DNA of 64,000 nt, taken from positions 37,567-101,566 of the forward strand of contig NZ_PPCX01000015.1 in assembly GCF_002959775.1 (NCBI RefSeq), written 5' to 3'. Position numbers and translations under genes: made by a program. The notes under the pieces were generated by a model that saw only the letters and a list, made by a program, of their open reading frames with translations, did not search any database and had not been told where the DNA came from. Origin of the DNA: Veillonella rogosae JCM 15642 (GTDB lineage: Bacteria > Bacillota > Negativicutes > Veillonellales > Veillonellaceae). Below are positions 17,901 to 27,672 of the stretch, piece after piece; position 1 is the first letter of the stretch, and each line of letters opens with the position of its first letter.

Positions 17901-18943
17901 ACGTTTCCTACTCCTATAGTTCCTTTTACAAAATTAGATTCTTTTAATTCTTCTTTTTCAATGAGTGGTGCCATCTCGTCCTGTGTATAGAACACGATAG
18001 GCCACCCCATAATTTGCATCGCCTCTAAGAGGCCTACCTCATCTTGTTTAACGATGACCGATGCTGCCGTTACAAGGCTCTTTGGTGAAAGCTTATGTGT
18101 TGCTAGCGACTGTTGTATAGCATCAAGAATTAATTCCTTTGGCGTATCTCGACGACAGCCAATGCCCATCGTATAGGTACGAGGGCGCAAAATCAATTGA
18201 TGACCATACTCCGCAATTACTTTGTCTGTAATAACTACGCGAGAAGAACCTTCTTCAGTGCTTTCATTTTTACATGGAATGGAGGCAAGTTCCTCTAGAG
18301 AAACAACATGAACCATACCATGCTCACCAATATGAGCTTTCGCAGCTTGTTCTAAATGCTCTGCATTCGGTAAGCTAGCATCGATATAATAATCAACTCG
18401 CTCTCCTCCAACGATGGCAGAGTTCACATTGATTAAGGTTTGAAAATCGTCGACCAACAGATGCTCGTGGCGCGCCAACACGTCAGGCGCTGGCAATCCG
18501 TTTACATCCGTTGCGGTTGTAATGACGGGGTCCGCATCGATGGCCAGCGAAATGGACTGCGTCCATTCGTTGGCGCCCCCAAGGTGCCCAGACAATAAGC
18601 TAATCACATGGTGTCCTACTTCGTCCATTACGACTACAGCAGGATCTTTGGATTTATGCTCAATATACGGTGCAATCATACGCACTACGATACCGAGTGC
18701 CATAATACAAAGTACTTGGTCGTAATCCTTGAAAACCTGTCCAATATGGTTTTTCAGGGAATCAAAATAAATAGCCTCACCACCAGAGGGACGGTTTTCC
18801 TTTTCAAAGCAATCCGCATGGGGTGCCACCAAAGACTTGATGCGTTGACCTAGCTTTGCACCTCGTTCAGATACAGAGAGAATAGCCGTTCTATTCTTCT
18901 TAGCTCCAGTCGTAGATGCAACAGTTTCTAGTTCTTTCATCAT
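17795..18943 (-). CDS. cbiG: Cobalt-precorrin-5A hydrolase
   Basis: 382 residues from the ATG at 18943 (SD AAGGA; stop of cbiF is one base away). The N-terminal region has DQVLCIMALGIVVRMIAPYI and SLLSGHLGGANE, the mid domain covers roughly 190-250, and the C-terminal domain has MGIGCRRDTPKELI. CbiG opens the delta-lactone and releases acetaldehyde. The 3' end is overlapped by the long N-terminal extension of cbiH. Confidence 0.93.
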   Translation of the reverse strand: MMKELETVASTTGAKKNRTAILSVSERGAKLGQRIKSLVAPHADCFEKENRPSGGEAIYFDSLKNHIGQVFKDYDQVLCIMALGIVVRMIAPYIEHKSKDPAVVVMDEVGHHVISLLSGHLGGANEWTQSISLAIDADPVITTATDVNGLPAPDVLARHEHLLVDDFQTLINVNSAIVGGERVDYYIDASLPNAEHLEQAAKAHIGEHGMVHVVSLEELASIPCKNESTEEGSSRVVITDKVIAEYGHQLILRPRTYTMGIGCRRDTPKELILDAIQQSLATHKLSPKSLVTAASVIVKQDEVGLLEAMQIMGWPIVFYTQDEMAPLIEKEELKESNFVKGTIGVGNVCETTALLAAKSRTLIQHKTIYPKTTVAIAQVTSK

Positions 18944-18944
18944 A

Positions 18945-19706
18945 CTAGTCCTTAGCACTGCGGTACATATGAGCAAAGCCTTTGTCGTAGAGTTTAGATA
19001 ATTCGTATTCGCTATCTAATACATGGCTTACTACAATCATAGCTTGGCGCAATACGCCTTCTTTCGCTACGATATCCGCAATGGTTTCCAATGTGCCACG
19101 GATAATGCGTTGGTCTGGCCAAGAAGCTTTTACCACGATTGCCACTGGAGTCGTTTTGTCATAACCTCCCTCGATGAGTTCAGCTACAACCTTATCTAAC
19201 ATTTGAACGCTAAGGAAAATACACATTGTTGCTTCATGAGCTGCTAACATGCGCAATTTTTCCTTTGGAGGCATCGGTGTACGGCCTTCCATGCGTGTAA
19301 TGATAACTGTTTGGGACACATTAGGTAATGTGTATTCTTGTTTTAATGCCGCTGCTGTAGCAAGGAAAGAGCTTACACCTGGCACAACTTCATAAGAAAT
19401 GCCCATGCCAGCTAGTGCATCCATTTGCTCTTGAATAGCACCGTAAATAGCAGGGTCACCTGTATGAAGGCGAACTACACTTTTACCAGCCTCAACAGAA
19501 GCTTTCATAACAGCCAATACCTCATCAAGGTTCATGGTAGCACTGTTATAGATTTCACAGCCTGGTTTACAAGCCTCTAAAATAGCAGGGTTTACCAAGG
19601 AGCCAGCGTATATAACAACGTCTGCCTCTTGCACTAAACGATACCCTTTGCGAGTGATTAACTCAGGATCCCCAGGGCCTGCGCCTACGATATGTACATC
19701 AACCAT
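18945..19706 (-). CDS. cbiF: Cobalt-precorrin-4 C11-methyltransferase
   Basis: 253 residues from the ATG at 19706, chosen for its SD (AAGGAGAG) and the canonical start MVDVHIVGAGPGDPELIT. SAM-binding residues lie in VRLHTGDPAIYGAIQEQ and VPGVSSFLATAAAL. CbiF methylates C11 of cobalt-precorrin-4. It is packed one base after the cbiT stop. Confidence 0.95.
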   Translation of the reverse strand: MVDVHIVGAGPGDPELITRKGYRLVQEADVVIYAGSLVNPAILEACKPGCEIYNSATMNLDEVLAVMKASVEAGKSVVRLHTGDPAIYGAIQEQMDALAGMGISYEVVPGVSSFLATAAALKQEYTLPNVSQTVIITRMEGRTPMPPKEKLRMLAAHEATMCIFLSVQMLDKVVAELIEGGYDKTTPVAIVVKASWPDQRIIRGTLETIADIVAKEGVLRQAMIVVSHVLDSEYELSKLYDKGFAHMYRSAKD

Positions 19707-19707
19707 A

Positions 19708-20295
19708 TTACTCTCCTTCTGCGATACGCGTTGCAGATACAATGAAAATTGGGCTCAAAGGATCTAACAAATGATATGGACCAGCCTTGCGGTAACGGCT
19801 GATAGACATTTGGTAACCTTCATAGGTGAAAGGACGACCTTTCAACTCTTTAAGAATTGTGTAGCCAGTTTCCATTGTTACAGCAGTTACAACTAGACGG
19901 CCACCAATTTTTAATAGACGTTGTGCCTCATCCATGATGCCTGTCATACCACCAGCACTACCGCCGATGATAACCGCATCAAGCTCAGGCAATTCTTCCA
20001 TGCCTTCAGGAGCTTTGGACTTGATAACAGTCATATTATTTACATTGAATTTCTTCATATTTTCATTGATAAGGTCGATGCCTTTATCAAAGCGCTCAAT
20101 CGCATATACATGACCTTTAGGAGCTGCCAAGGCTGCTTCAATGGAGATAGAGCCCGTACCAGCACCTACGTCAAGAACGATGCTATCCTCCTCGATGCGT
20201 GCCTCGTTCATAACGGCTTTGCGAATCTCGCATTTCGTCATCGGCACGTCACCGCGGATAAATTCCTCATCAGGAATTCCGAAAAAATGTCTCAT
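19708..20295 (-). CDS. cbiT: Cobalt-precorrin-6B C15-methyltransferase (decarboxylating)
   Basis: 195 residues. Class I SAM methyltransferase: motif I VLDVGAGTGSISIEAA and motif II-like LDAVIIGGSAGGM. The family start IPDEEFIRGDVPMTKCEIR is intact. CbiT methylates C15 and decarboxylates the C12 acetate side chain, in partnership with CbiE. It overlaps cbiE by 4 nt, in the usual E-T order; the two are fused as CobL in some other organisms. Confidence 0.95.
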   Translation of the reverse strand: MRHFFGIPDEEFIRGDVPMTKCEIRKAVMNEARIEEDSIVLDVGAGTGSISIEAALAAPKGHVYAIERFDKGIDLINENMKKFNVNNMTVIKSKAPEGMEELPELDAVIIGGSAGGMTGIMDEAQRLLKIGGRLVVTAVTMETGYTILKELKGRPFTYEGYQMSISRYRKAGPYHLLDPLSPIFIVSATRIAEGE

Positions 20296-20918
20296 CCTAG
20301 TACCACCATTACAGAATGACCAAAGCCTTCAAGCTCAGTTAATACCTCTAACGTAGAGTCTACGATTTTTTCATCATCATAGCTCAAGCGTTCAAGGGCT
20401 GCTGCTCTCGTTTCTTTTGGCCAGCCTGCATCTATTAAAATACGCGCAATATGCGCTGGATTATATTCTGGATCCGTCAAGAACCCCATCTTTTTACCTG
20501 CTTCATATACGAGTTTCTCCGGTGCCGGTTGGCGACCGTGAAAGCTCATTAAATCCGCATCATGCCAGACCTCATTAAGTCGTGCGAAAGCAAAGGTCAT
20601 AGAACTAATGCCAGGCACAACCTCAATAGGGTTAGCAGTAAATTTCTTTTTCAAATACGGTAACAAGCTGTAGTAGCCTGTATCACCGCTTACCATAACT
20701 ACAACATCATGGCTATTGAGTTCATGCTCAATTTGCTCAGCCAGTAAGCTAAGCTTACCCGTTACAGGATATGTAATTTGGCCAGGCTCTTGAAAGTCCT
20801 CTAAAGAACGTTCACTACCTACCAATACTGTGGCATGTTTAATTAAATTAAGGCCTCTAGGCACCACATAATCAGGATTACCCGGACCAATGCCTACGAT
20901 ATACAAGGTATGTGCCAT
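20292..20918 (-). CDS. cbiE: Cobalt-precorrin-7 C5-methyltransferase
   Basis: 208 residues, tetrapyrrole methylase fold: LYIVGIGPGNPDYVVPRG, MVSGDTGYYSLLPYL and VPGISSMTFAFARL. It adds the C5 methyl group. The ATG lies within the end of cbiD (25-nt overlap) with SD AGGAG. Confidence 0.94.
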   Translation of the reverse strand: MAHTLYIVGIGPGNPDYVVPRGLNLIKHATVLVGSERSLEDFQEPGQITYPVTGKLSLLAEQIEHELNSHDVVVMVSGDTGYYSLLPYLKKKFTANPIEVVPGISSMTFAFARLNEVWHDADLMSFHGRQPAPEKLVYEAGKKMGFLTDPEYNPAHIARILIDAGWPKETRAAALERLSYDDEKIVDSTLEVLTELEGFGHSVMVVLG

Positions 20919-22012
20919 TGTTCAAGCTCTCCTATCTCTTTAGCATGCTTATCCATTGCCAAAATCTCGCCCTTTAAGGTGGTAATAATGATACCTACCT
21001 CTGCTTCATTAGCAATGTATCGCTCACTACGTAACGATGCACGATCTACCACACGTTGGTACACCCCAGTCAGTCCTTCGCGTTCCAAAATAGGGAACGT
21101 AGACTCTGTTGTTTGGCAATTAAATAGCTCTTCACACACCGCTTGGGATGCCCCTTCTAAAGCGGCATAGGCTACGATACTTTCCATGCGACCATCACTC
21201 ATGCGATTGTGGGTATGGAAACTACCACTAGCAAGTTTTATTAGCTTACCAATATGACCGATAATCAAAATACGCTTGAAGCCAATTTGTACTGCCTTTT
21301 CAAGCATAAAGCCAATAAAGTTGCTCGTTTCTGCCATTTGGTTCTTATGTATACCAAGTACTTGTTCCGCCAGATCCTGACCGATACGGCCTGGCACGAG
21401 AACAGCCGTTTCACAACCATTAGCTTTCATAACCTTTAGCTGAGGTACTAACGAGTTCTTGAACCCTTCTTCACTCATAGGTTTAACGATACCCGTAGTA
21501 CCGATAATGGAAATACCACCTTCGATACCCAGGGTATGATTTAACGTTTTCTTGGCTAATACCATACCATTTGGTACGCTCACCGTTACTGTTACACCTT
21601 GGCCATGTACACAATACTCTTCAAAGACGATGTTCATCATCGCCCTAGGCCCTGGATTGATAGCCGGTTCTCCTGGCGGCATCGCAAGGCCCGGTTTCGT
21701 TACCGTCCCAACGCCAAAGCCCGCTCGGAATCGTAGTTCACCAGTATCATCAAGAGTCACCGTCGTTTCCACATCATTGCCATGGGTTACATCAGGATCG
21801 TCGCCGCCGTCTTTCATAACGGTCACCTTAGCCTCTGTATCGGATATGACCTCTACCTGTTTGATAGGTACCTCAATATACTGACCTTGAGGATTTTCAA
21901 TGACCACTTGATCCACGATGTTCTTATCTAAGAGGGCCAATAAACCAGCTTTCATACCTGCCGTAGCACATGAACCTGTGGTATAGCCACCCTTCATGTC
22001 CTCTACTTTCAT
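20894..22012 (-). CDS. cbiD: Cobalt-precorrin-5B C1-methyltransferase
   Basis: 372 residues from the ATG at 22012 (SD AGGAGG). An ATG at 22048 lacks an SD and would add only 12 residues before the family start MKVEDMKGGYTTGSCATAG. Other landmarks: PGEPAINPGPRAMM, GISIIGTTGIVKPMSEE and GHIGKLIKLASGSFHTHNRM. CbiD is specific to the anaerobic pathway. It is the first cbi gene, 71 bp after yajQ with no terminator between, so co-transcription is likely. Confidence 0.94.
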   Translation of the reverse strand: MKVEDMKGGYTTGSCATAGMKAGLLALLDKNIVDQVVIENPQGQYIEVPIKQVEVISDTEAKVTVMKDGGDDPDVTHGNDVETTVTLDDTGELRFRAGFGVGTVTKPGLAMPPGEPAINPGPRAMMNIVFEEYCVHGQGVTVTVSVPNGMVLAKKTLNHTLGIEGGISIIGTTGIVKPMSEEGFKNSLVPQLKVMKANGCETAVLVPGRIGQDLAEQVLGIHKNQMAETSNFIGFMLEKAVQIGFKRILIIGHIGKLIKLASGSFHTHNRMSDGRMESIVAYAALEGASQAVCEELFNCQTTESTFPILEREGLTGVYQRVVDRASLRSERYIANEAEVGIIITTLKGEILAMDKHAKEIGELEQWHIPCIS

Positions 22013-22083
22013 AAGGCCTCCTACACCGATAGGGTTAGCAACTCCCATGAATCAAACTAACTCTATCTTATGGACATATGTTA

Positions 22084-22578
22084 TTAGGAACGGAAGTTAA
22101 CGAATTGCAATTCTACAGGGATATCCAATTGTTTTAACATTTGGATTACTGCTTGCAAATCATCTTTATCCTTACCAGATACACGCACTTGATCCTCTTG
22201 GATAGATGCTTGTACCTTAATTTTCATGTTTTTAATTGCTTTTACTACTTCTTTAGCATTTTCTTTTGTAATGCCTTTTTTAATAGTAATGATTTGGCGA
22301 ACTGTAGCACCAGCAGCTGGTTCAACTTTGCCATAGTCAAGATTTTTAATCGCTACGTTACGTTTAACCATTTTGCCTTTTAAAACATCGATAATGGCAT
22401 TCAATTTATATTCATCATCACCGATGATTTTGATAGTGTCGCCTTCAAGACTGATTTCTGCTTTGGAGCCACGGAAATCATAGCGCGTACCAATCTCTTT
22501 TTTCGCTTGGTTTACCGCATTATCTACTTCCTGCATATCCACTTCGGACACAACGTCAAAGGAACAATCTTTAGCCAT
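22084..22578 (-). CDS. yajQ: YajQ family nucleotide-binding protein
   Basis: 164 residues from the ATG at 22578 (SD AGGAGG). The start is the family's [20 protein letters not shown]. Other motifs: [37 protein letters not shown] and the end [11 protein letters not shown]. Members are small cytosolic proteins that bind nucleotides or RNA; c-di-GMP binding was shown in Xanthomonas. The leader contains a small hairpin (GAACCC/GGGTTC, about 22597-22618). It may provide the promoter for the cbi operon. Confidence 0.93.
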   Translation of the reverse strand: MAKDCSFDVVSEVDMQEVDNAVNQAKKEIGTRYDFRGSKAEISLEGDTIKIIGDDEYKLNAIIDVLKGKMVKRNVAIKNLDYGKVEPAAGATVRQIITIKKGITKENAKEVVKAIKNMKIKVQASIQEDQVRVSGKDKDDLQAVIQMLKQLDIPVELQFVNFRS

Positions 22579-22816
22579 TTTATACCTCCTACACCTGAAC
22601 CCGTTGGGCATGGGGTTCATAGCATTACTTTCATCATCCTCATATTCCAAGTGAAAGTGTAAAACTACACCAAATCGGAATATATCTCTATAATTATACC
22701 TTATAACAGGCTTATTTTCTAGGTAAATCGATATTTTCAATTATAACTATTAGTACAATAAAATTACGACAAAACTAATGATATTTAAAAGTCTTAATAA
22801 GCTAATATAAAAGAAT

Positions 22817-22857
22817 ATACCCAGCAGCAATATATATCATATATCACTACTGGGTAT
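22817..22857. terminator. Hairpin after the 22893 gene
   Basis: Arms ATACCCAG and CTGGGTAT enclose an AT-rich, partly self-complementary loop. It lies downstream of the minus-strand exported-protein gene and upstream of yajQ. Confidence 0.6.
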
Positions 22858-22892
22858 TTATTAATAAATATAGTAATTATAAAAATTACAGA

Positions 22893-23609
22893 TTATCGTG
22901 TAGGTAACACAATATTTTGACCAGATGGTTTACTTGGATTCATTGCATTTGGCAAATCTTCAACAGTTGTATTTAGATCTGTATCAGCCGCTACAACAGC
23001 AACAAATTTTTGACCTGGTTCATAGTAAATATTAGTCCCCTTCATGAAGAGACCACCTACTAAGCTAACAGCCGCAGCAACCGCAACTGCACCATTGTCA
23101 GAATGACCTTTACCTTTTATTTGAGCATCTAGAGGAACAGATACACCATTAATAGTCTTAATTTCATTAATGCTAAATTCTAATCGTCCCTTACGTCCAA
23201 ACATACCATTTTTTCTAGATTTAGTAATCGTACCTAATACTTCTTGATTAACTGGTATTACCACAACATCATTGATAAGAAGATTTTCCAGTGTTTTTAA
23301 TCTAAATGTATTTCCTTCTTTACTTCTTCTAGAGCTAATTGGAGTAATTAATTCTAATTCAATCTTAGTATCCTTAGGAATATAAGCATGACCATTAGCA
23401 ATTGAGCTTGTACGTACACTTGTAGACATTTCATCACTTTTTAAAAGTTGAATTCGATTAACACCAGATGGCATTTCCGTTTTTACAAGAGCACTATCAG
23501 TCTTAGGTTGTTCTACTACACTTTCTCCATGAACAACAGTCGGCATTAAGCAGCCTAAACTAATACAGCCTACAGCAAGAAGTTTCAAAAGAGCTTTAGA
23601 AGATTTCAT
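22893..23609 (-). CDS. Exported protein of unknown function
   Basis: 238 residues from the ATG at 23609 (SD GGGGG; signal peptide MKSSKALLKLLAVGC...VVHG). The mature part has a small beta-rich module: AYIPKDTKIELELITPISS, then LLINDVVVIPVNQEVLGTI, GRKGRLEFSINEIKTINGVS, followed by a glycine/alanine hydrophobic patch (AVAVAAAVSLVGGLFMKG). This pattern recurs in many uncharacterised exported proteins, but I cannot name a family. It is transcribed alone, with a terminator after it. Confidence 0.7.
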   Translation of the reverse strand: MKSSKALLKLLAVGCISLGCLMPTVVHGESVVEQPKTDSALVKTEMPSGVNRIQLLKSDEMSTSVRTSSIANGHAYIPKDTKIELELITPISSRRSKEGNTFRLKTLENLLINDVVVIPVNQEVLGTITKSRKNGMFGRKGRLEFSINEIKTINGVSVPLDAQIKGKGHSDNGAVAVAAAVSLVGGLFMKGTNIYYEPGQKFVAVVAADTDLNTTVEDLPNAMNPSKPSGQNIVLPTR

Positions 23610-23766
23610 ATGTACCCCCAAAACAAATAAAAACATATAACTATACATTACGTGTTTAGTATAGCACATTATGAATTTTTAATGAACTTCTTGTTACAGC
23701 AAAATACAAGTCTTAAAATTATAGAGATTAATGTATATTTTATAAAAAATATTAAATAAATAACAT

Positions 23767-25368
23767 TTACAGCACATTAACTTCATCATAGATTGGTTGA
23801 ACAATCCATTCACCATTTGTATTCATTACGCCCCATTTACCTTTAGATTTTACTGGTGCATAACCATGTCTAAACATAGCTGCTTGACTGATAGTTTTAT
23901 CCTTATCACGGAATAAAACCTTACCAGTTTCATCGATTAATTGATATTCAGCAGAACCTTTATGTACCCATGCATATTGACCACCAAAGACATCAATAGA
24001 CATATCTTTTAATGTAGTGAATACAACTTGTCCACTATTCATATCAATTAACTGTCTATTTTCACCTTTTACAACAGACATACGTGTAGGACTAACAAAA
24101 TCAATAGAATCAAATACAAATGGAACGACTTGTTTTCCTGTTACCACATTAAAGACACCAGACTTTTCATTATCTTTGTTTTTTAGCACAATTAAGCTGC
24201 TGGAATAATCCATTATACCAGCATCATAGTTACCAGGCTGAATCACGTATTGGCCTTGACGATTCATGAAGCCAAGTTTGCCTTCATTTTTAACTAAAGT
24301 ACCATGCTCTGTCATTGGCCATACCGCATCATTTTTACTGTCAATTACAATGTTGCCATTACGGTCAAGATAACCACGTTTTACACCATCGTAAACTGGA
24401 TTCCATGCATCACCATAGTAAAACCCACCATGATTACTTAAACCAATACCGACTGCCAAGCCAAGTAAACCACCGAAGTTAAACTTACTAATATGGCGTC
24501 TATATTCTGCTAAACCGTTCTTATATGGATCGATATCATTTGTAGGTGCTTCGAAAACTGTATTACCACTACCATCAATAGCAACTGTTTTACCTTTTGC
24601 ATTTTTAACAAATGCACGATCTTCGCTAAATCCAGTATAAACCTCTTTAAATTGAGGTTCGATTACAGTTTTCCCAGACGCATCATTAAAGCCCCATTTG
24701 CTTTTTACAGAGAAAGAAGTATAGGAGCTACTTGCATACTCAGTATTATCCTTTTGAACATTGCCATCAAGAGCAGCATCAGCTATAGCTTTACGTGTAT
24801 ATTTATCAGTCTTATAGTGTTGATACGCTTCTTCACTATTCGCCGCTACCGCTGTACCATCACCTTTAATATGTTCTAATTCTTTTTTTCTTCTTACAAA
24901 GAATGTACCGTCCGCGGAAATGCTAGATTCCATTTCTTTAAATTGTGCCTCAAGTAATACTTTACCATCAGTACCAACTAACCCCCATTTACCACTTTGT
25001 TTAACCATAGCCAATTGGCCAAGCTTAATATAACCATCATTTGCTACTACATTTTGTAATGCTTTGATAGCTTCTGGAGCTTTTTGCTGAGGACTAATAA
25101 TCGGTGCCGCTACATAATCACCTAACCGCCCAAGGCCTACAGATACAGATGCACCGCTAGATTTAGTAGAAGTTTTTTCCGTACTAGAAACCGTTGCAGA
25201 AGACGTAGATGTGGAATGTTGTTCACGTGTAACTCGAGTACTAGTAGATGTTGGTGTATCATGGTTTGTTACGGTAGTACTACTTGTAGATTCTGTGGCT
25301 GCAAAAGCTGTTGTAGACATAGCCGCCAACACACAAGCGACTAATAAGGATTTCTTGTTAAGATTCAT
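23767..25368 (-). CDS. Exported WG-repeat protein
   Basis: 533 residues. Signal peptide (MNLNKKSLLVACVLAAMSTT...FA), a Ser/Thr-rich low-complexity region up to about residue 75, then repeated WG/KWG-type units: GKWGLVGTDGKVLLEAQF, SKWGFNDASGKTVIEPQF, GKLGFMNRQGQYVIQP and GKWGVMNTNGEWIVQPIY. WG repeats form small beta units of unknown function, often in surface or periplasmic proteins. A glycine-rich hydrophobic insertion (FNFGGLLGLAVGIGLSN) sits mid-protein. SD AGGAGAGG. Confidence 0.85.
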   Translation of the reverse strand: MNLNKKSLLVACVLAAMSTTAFAATESTSSTTVTNHDTPTSTSTRVTREQHSTSTSSATVSSTEKTSTKSSGASVSVGLGRLGDYVAAPIISPQQKAPEAIKALQNVVANDGYIKLGQLAMVKQSGKWGLVGTDGKVLLEAQFKEMESSISADGTFFVRRKKELEHIKGDGTAVAANSEEAYQHYKTDKYTRKAIADAALDGNVQKDNTEYASSSYTSFSVKSKWGFNDASGKTVIEPQFKEVYTGFSEDRAFVKNAKGKTVAIDGSGNTVFEAPTNDIDPYKNGLAEYRRHISKFNFGGLLGLAVGIGLSNHGGFYYGDAWNPVYDGVKRGYLDRNGNIVIDSKNDAVWPMTEHGTLVKNEGKLGFMNRQGQYVIQPGNYDAGIMDYSSSLIVLKNKDNEKSGVFNVVTGKQVVPFVFDSIDFVSPTRMSVVKGENRQLIDMNSGQVVFTTLKDMSIDVFGGQYAWVHKGSAEYQLIDETGKVLFRDKDKTISQAAMFRHGYAPVKSKGKWGVMNTNGEWIVQPIYDEVNVL

Positions 25369-25542
25369 AAACCTCTCCTTTTACAAATTAAACTCAGGTA
25401 CAAAACAATAATAACTATACCAAAGCCATATATTAAAAAATATATAAAATTTATTAACATAAATTATACTATACAGACCTTCCAAAAGACAACAAAGGAT
25501 GAAAAATTCTTCATTTACCATTTATTTGATATAATAAAAGCT

Positions 25543-26499
25543 ATGAAAACAGCAACGATAATCGACTTGATTGTAGATTCTGATGTACATACACAGTCTA
25601 TGAATCATATTATAAAACAACAACATATTTCTCAGCGCATGAGGCGGCGTCTACGAAACGAGGGCATCATAATCGTTAATGATGAGCCCGCCACTTGGAA
25701 TACTCTAGTTCACGGTGGAGATCATCTTGTCATGAAGTTAACGCCAGAACAGGAATTCAGCCTCAGTCCTATGGATTTAGATATCGTCTATGAAGACGAG
25801 CACATCTTGGTCATTAACAAAGCGGCTGGTGTTCTTATGCATCCCACCTCGACCGTGCGAGATCATACACTAGCTAACGGAGTGCTATATTACTATCAAG
25901 AAACTCATCAGCATTATGATTTCCATCCGGTACACCGATTAGATAAAGATACATCTGGTATTGTCATCATCGCTAAGACTTCAGTAGTGCAACATGCATT
26001 TGATAAAAAGCATACACACTTCCATAAATCTTACGATGCTATCGTTGAGGGAAAACTTCCCGCTGTACCTTTAACCATTAATTGGCCTATAGGGCGTAAA
26101 CCAGGTAGTATCATTGAGCGCTATTGTACTAATGAAGGAAAGCCTGCTCGCACCGATATAACCGTTATTAGCCATAATACTAGACCTATAGTTGATAAAA
26201 GTCCTATTATCGATAGTAATACTATTATCGGTAGTAACAATATGGCTGATAGGAATTGTGAGACGCACTTCACTCACCTGCAATGCTTATTACACACAGG
26301 GCGCACCCATCAGATTCGAGTTCATGTATCTCAATTGGGCTATCCCCTTGCGGGCGATGACTTATATGGGGGCCATTTAGATTATATCCAGCGCCAAGCA
26401 CTACACGCAGCGCGAGTTAGCTTTCACCATCCAATGACAAATAAATGGCTCGAGCTAAGTGCGGACATGCCACAGGATATGAAAGATCTAATACAGTAA
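25543..26499 (+). CDS. RluA-family pseudouridine synthase (RluD-like)
   Basis: 318 residues. An S4-like N-terminal region (QRMRRRLRNEGIIIVND) precedes the catalytic domain, with the active-site motif HPVHRLDKDTSGIVIIAK (Asp in RLDKDTSG) and the C-terminal LLHTGRTHQIRVH and GDDLYGG. It isomerises uridines in rRNA or tRNA; the exact target is unclear. An insertion of about 30 polar residues around residue 215-245 contains a short repeat (IIDSN / IIGSN) encoded by an imperfect 18-bp duplication. Monocistronic. Confidence 0.9.
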   Translation: MKTATIIDLIVDSDVHTQSMNHIIKQQHISQRMRRRLRNEGIIIVNDEPATWNTLVHGGDHLVMKLTPEQEFSLSPMDLDIVYEDEHILVINKAAGVLMHPTSTVRDHTLANGVLYYYQETHQHYDFHPVHRLDKDTSGIVIIAKTSVVQHAFDKKHTHFHKSYDAIVEGKLPAVPLTINWPIGRKPGSIIERYCTNEGKPARTDITVISHNTRPIVDKSPIIDSNTIIGSNNMADRNCETHFTHLQCLLHTGRTHQIRVHVSQLGYPLAGDDLYGGHLDYIQRQALHAARVSFHHPMTNKWLELSADMPQDMKDLIQ

Positions 26500-26739
26500 T
26501 TCATAAAACAATCAACCAATCACTCAAAATTTACCCACGTGGGTCATTAAACAGAGGCTTTTTTTATGCATAAGTTATACAAAAAATATTGGCCCTTTAT
26601 AGTGTTTCTTGATATACTTAATTTGATTGATATATGATTGCAATAACACTAGTATTTCATCTAGTTTTTAGTTGCTCAAAATACTGCAGTCACAGTATTA
26701 ATAACAGATATGACAGGCCTAAGGGCCAAGGAGGACAAC

Positions 26740-27669
26740 ATGCCATTAGTTACTACTACAGAAATGTTTAAAAAAGCCTACGAAGGTGGCTACGCTATCG
26801 GCGCTTTCAACGTAAACAACATGGAAATCGTACAAGGTATCGTAGACGCTGCTAAAGAGGAACAATCCCCTCTTATCTTGCAAGTATCTGCGGGCGCTCG
26901 TAAATATGCGAAACATATTTACCTTGTTAAACTTGTGGAAGCAGCTCTTGAAGACAGCAATTTACCAATCGCGCTTCACCTTGACCACGGCGATTCCTTC
27001 GAAATTTGTAAAGACTGCGTAGACGGCGGTTTCACTTCCGTAATGATCGACGCTTCTCACCATGACTTCGACGAAAACGTACGCATTACAAAACAAGTTG
27101 TTGAATATGCACACGCTCACGGCGTAGTAGTAGAAGCAGAATTGGGCCGTTTGGCTGGTGTTGAAGACGATGTAAATGTATCTGATGCGGATGCACGCTT
27201 CACTGATCCAGAACAAGCTGCTGAATTCGTTCACCTTACAGGCGTAGACTCCTTAGCAATCGCTATCGGTACTAGCCACGGCGCTTACAAATTCAAAGGC
27301 GACCCTTACCTTGACTTCGATCGTTTGAAAAAAGTGGGCGAATTATTGCCTAACTTCCCAATCGTATTGCACGGCGCTTCCTCCGTATTGCCTGAATTCG
27401 TAGCTAAATGTAACGAATTCGGTGGCAACATCCCTGGTGCACAAGGTGTACCTGAAGCAATGCTTCGTCAAGCAGCTCAAATGTCCGTATGTAAAATCAA
27501 CATCGATACAGACCTTCGTCTTGCTATGACTGCATCTGTACGTGAATACTTGGCTCAAAACCCATCTGAGTTTGACCCTCGTAAATACTTAGGACCTGCT
27601 CGTGATGCTATTAAAGGCATGGTAGCTCACAAAATTAAAAACGTGTTAGGTTCTTCCAACACTCTATAA
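26740..27669 (+). CDS. fba: Class II fructose-1,6-bisphosphate aldolase
   Basis: 309 residues from the ATG at 26740 (SD AAGGAGG; an upstream TTG frame is ignored). Zn-dependent aldolase: AFNVNNMEIVQGI, LHLDHGDSFE with the first Zn-ligand histidine, VVEAELGRLAGVEDD, AIAIGTSHGAYKF, LHGASSVLPEFV and CKINIDTDLR. It cleaves fructose-1,6-bisphosphate reversibly; in a lactate fermenter it mainly runs towards sugars (gluconeogenesis). Codon use looks that of a highly expressed gene. The flippase gene begins 3 bp after the stop. Confidence 0.95.
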   Translation: MPLVTTTEMFKKAYEGGYAIGAFNVNNMEIVQGIVDAAKEEQSPLILQVSAGARKYAKHIYLVKLVEAALEDSNLPIALHLDHGDSFEICKDCVDGGFTSVMIDASHHDFDENVRITKQVVEYAHAHGVVVEAELGRLAGVEDDVNVSDADARFTDPEQAAEFVHLTGVDSLAIAIGTSHGAYKFKGDPYLDFDRLKKVGELLPNFPIVLHGASSVLPEFVAKCNEFGGNIPGAQGVPEAMLRQAAQMSVCKINIDTDLRLAMTASVREYLAQNPSEFDPRKYLGPARDAIKGMVAHKIKNVLGSSNTL

Positions 27670-27672
27670 TCT

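Noticed and set aside
22579..22740. Possible cobalamin riboswitch before yajQ/cbiD
   Set aside because: No B12-box or conserved core; only a small GAACCC/GGGTTC hairpin is present.
26531..26560. ACCCACGTGGGT palindrome after the pseudouridine synthase as a terminator
   Set aside because: The T-run is about 20 nt further on and not adjacent to the stem, so it is too weak to annotate.
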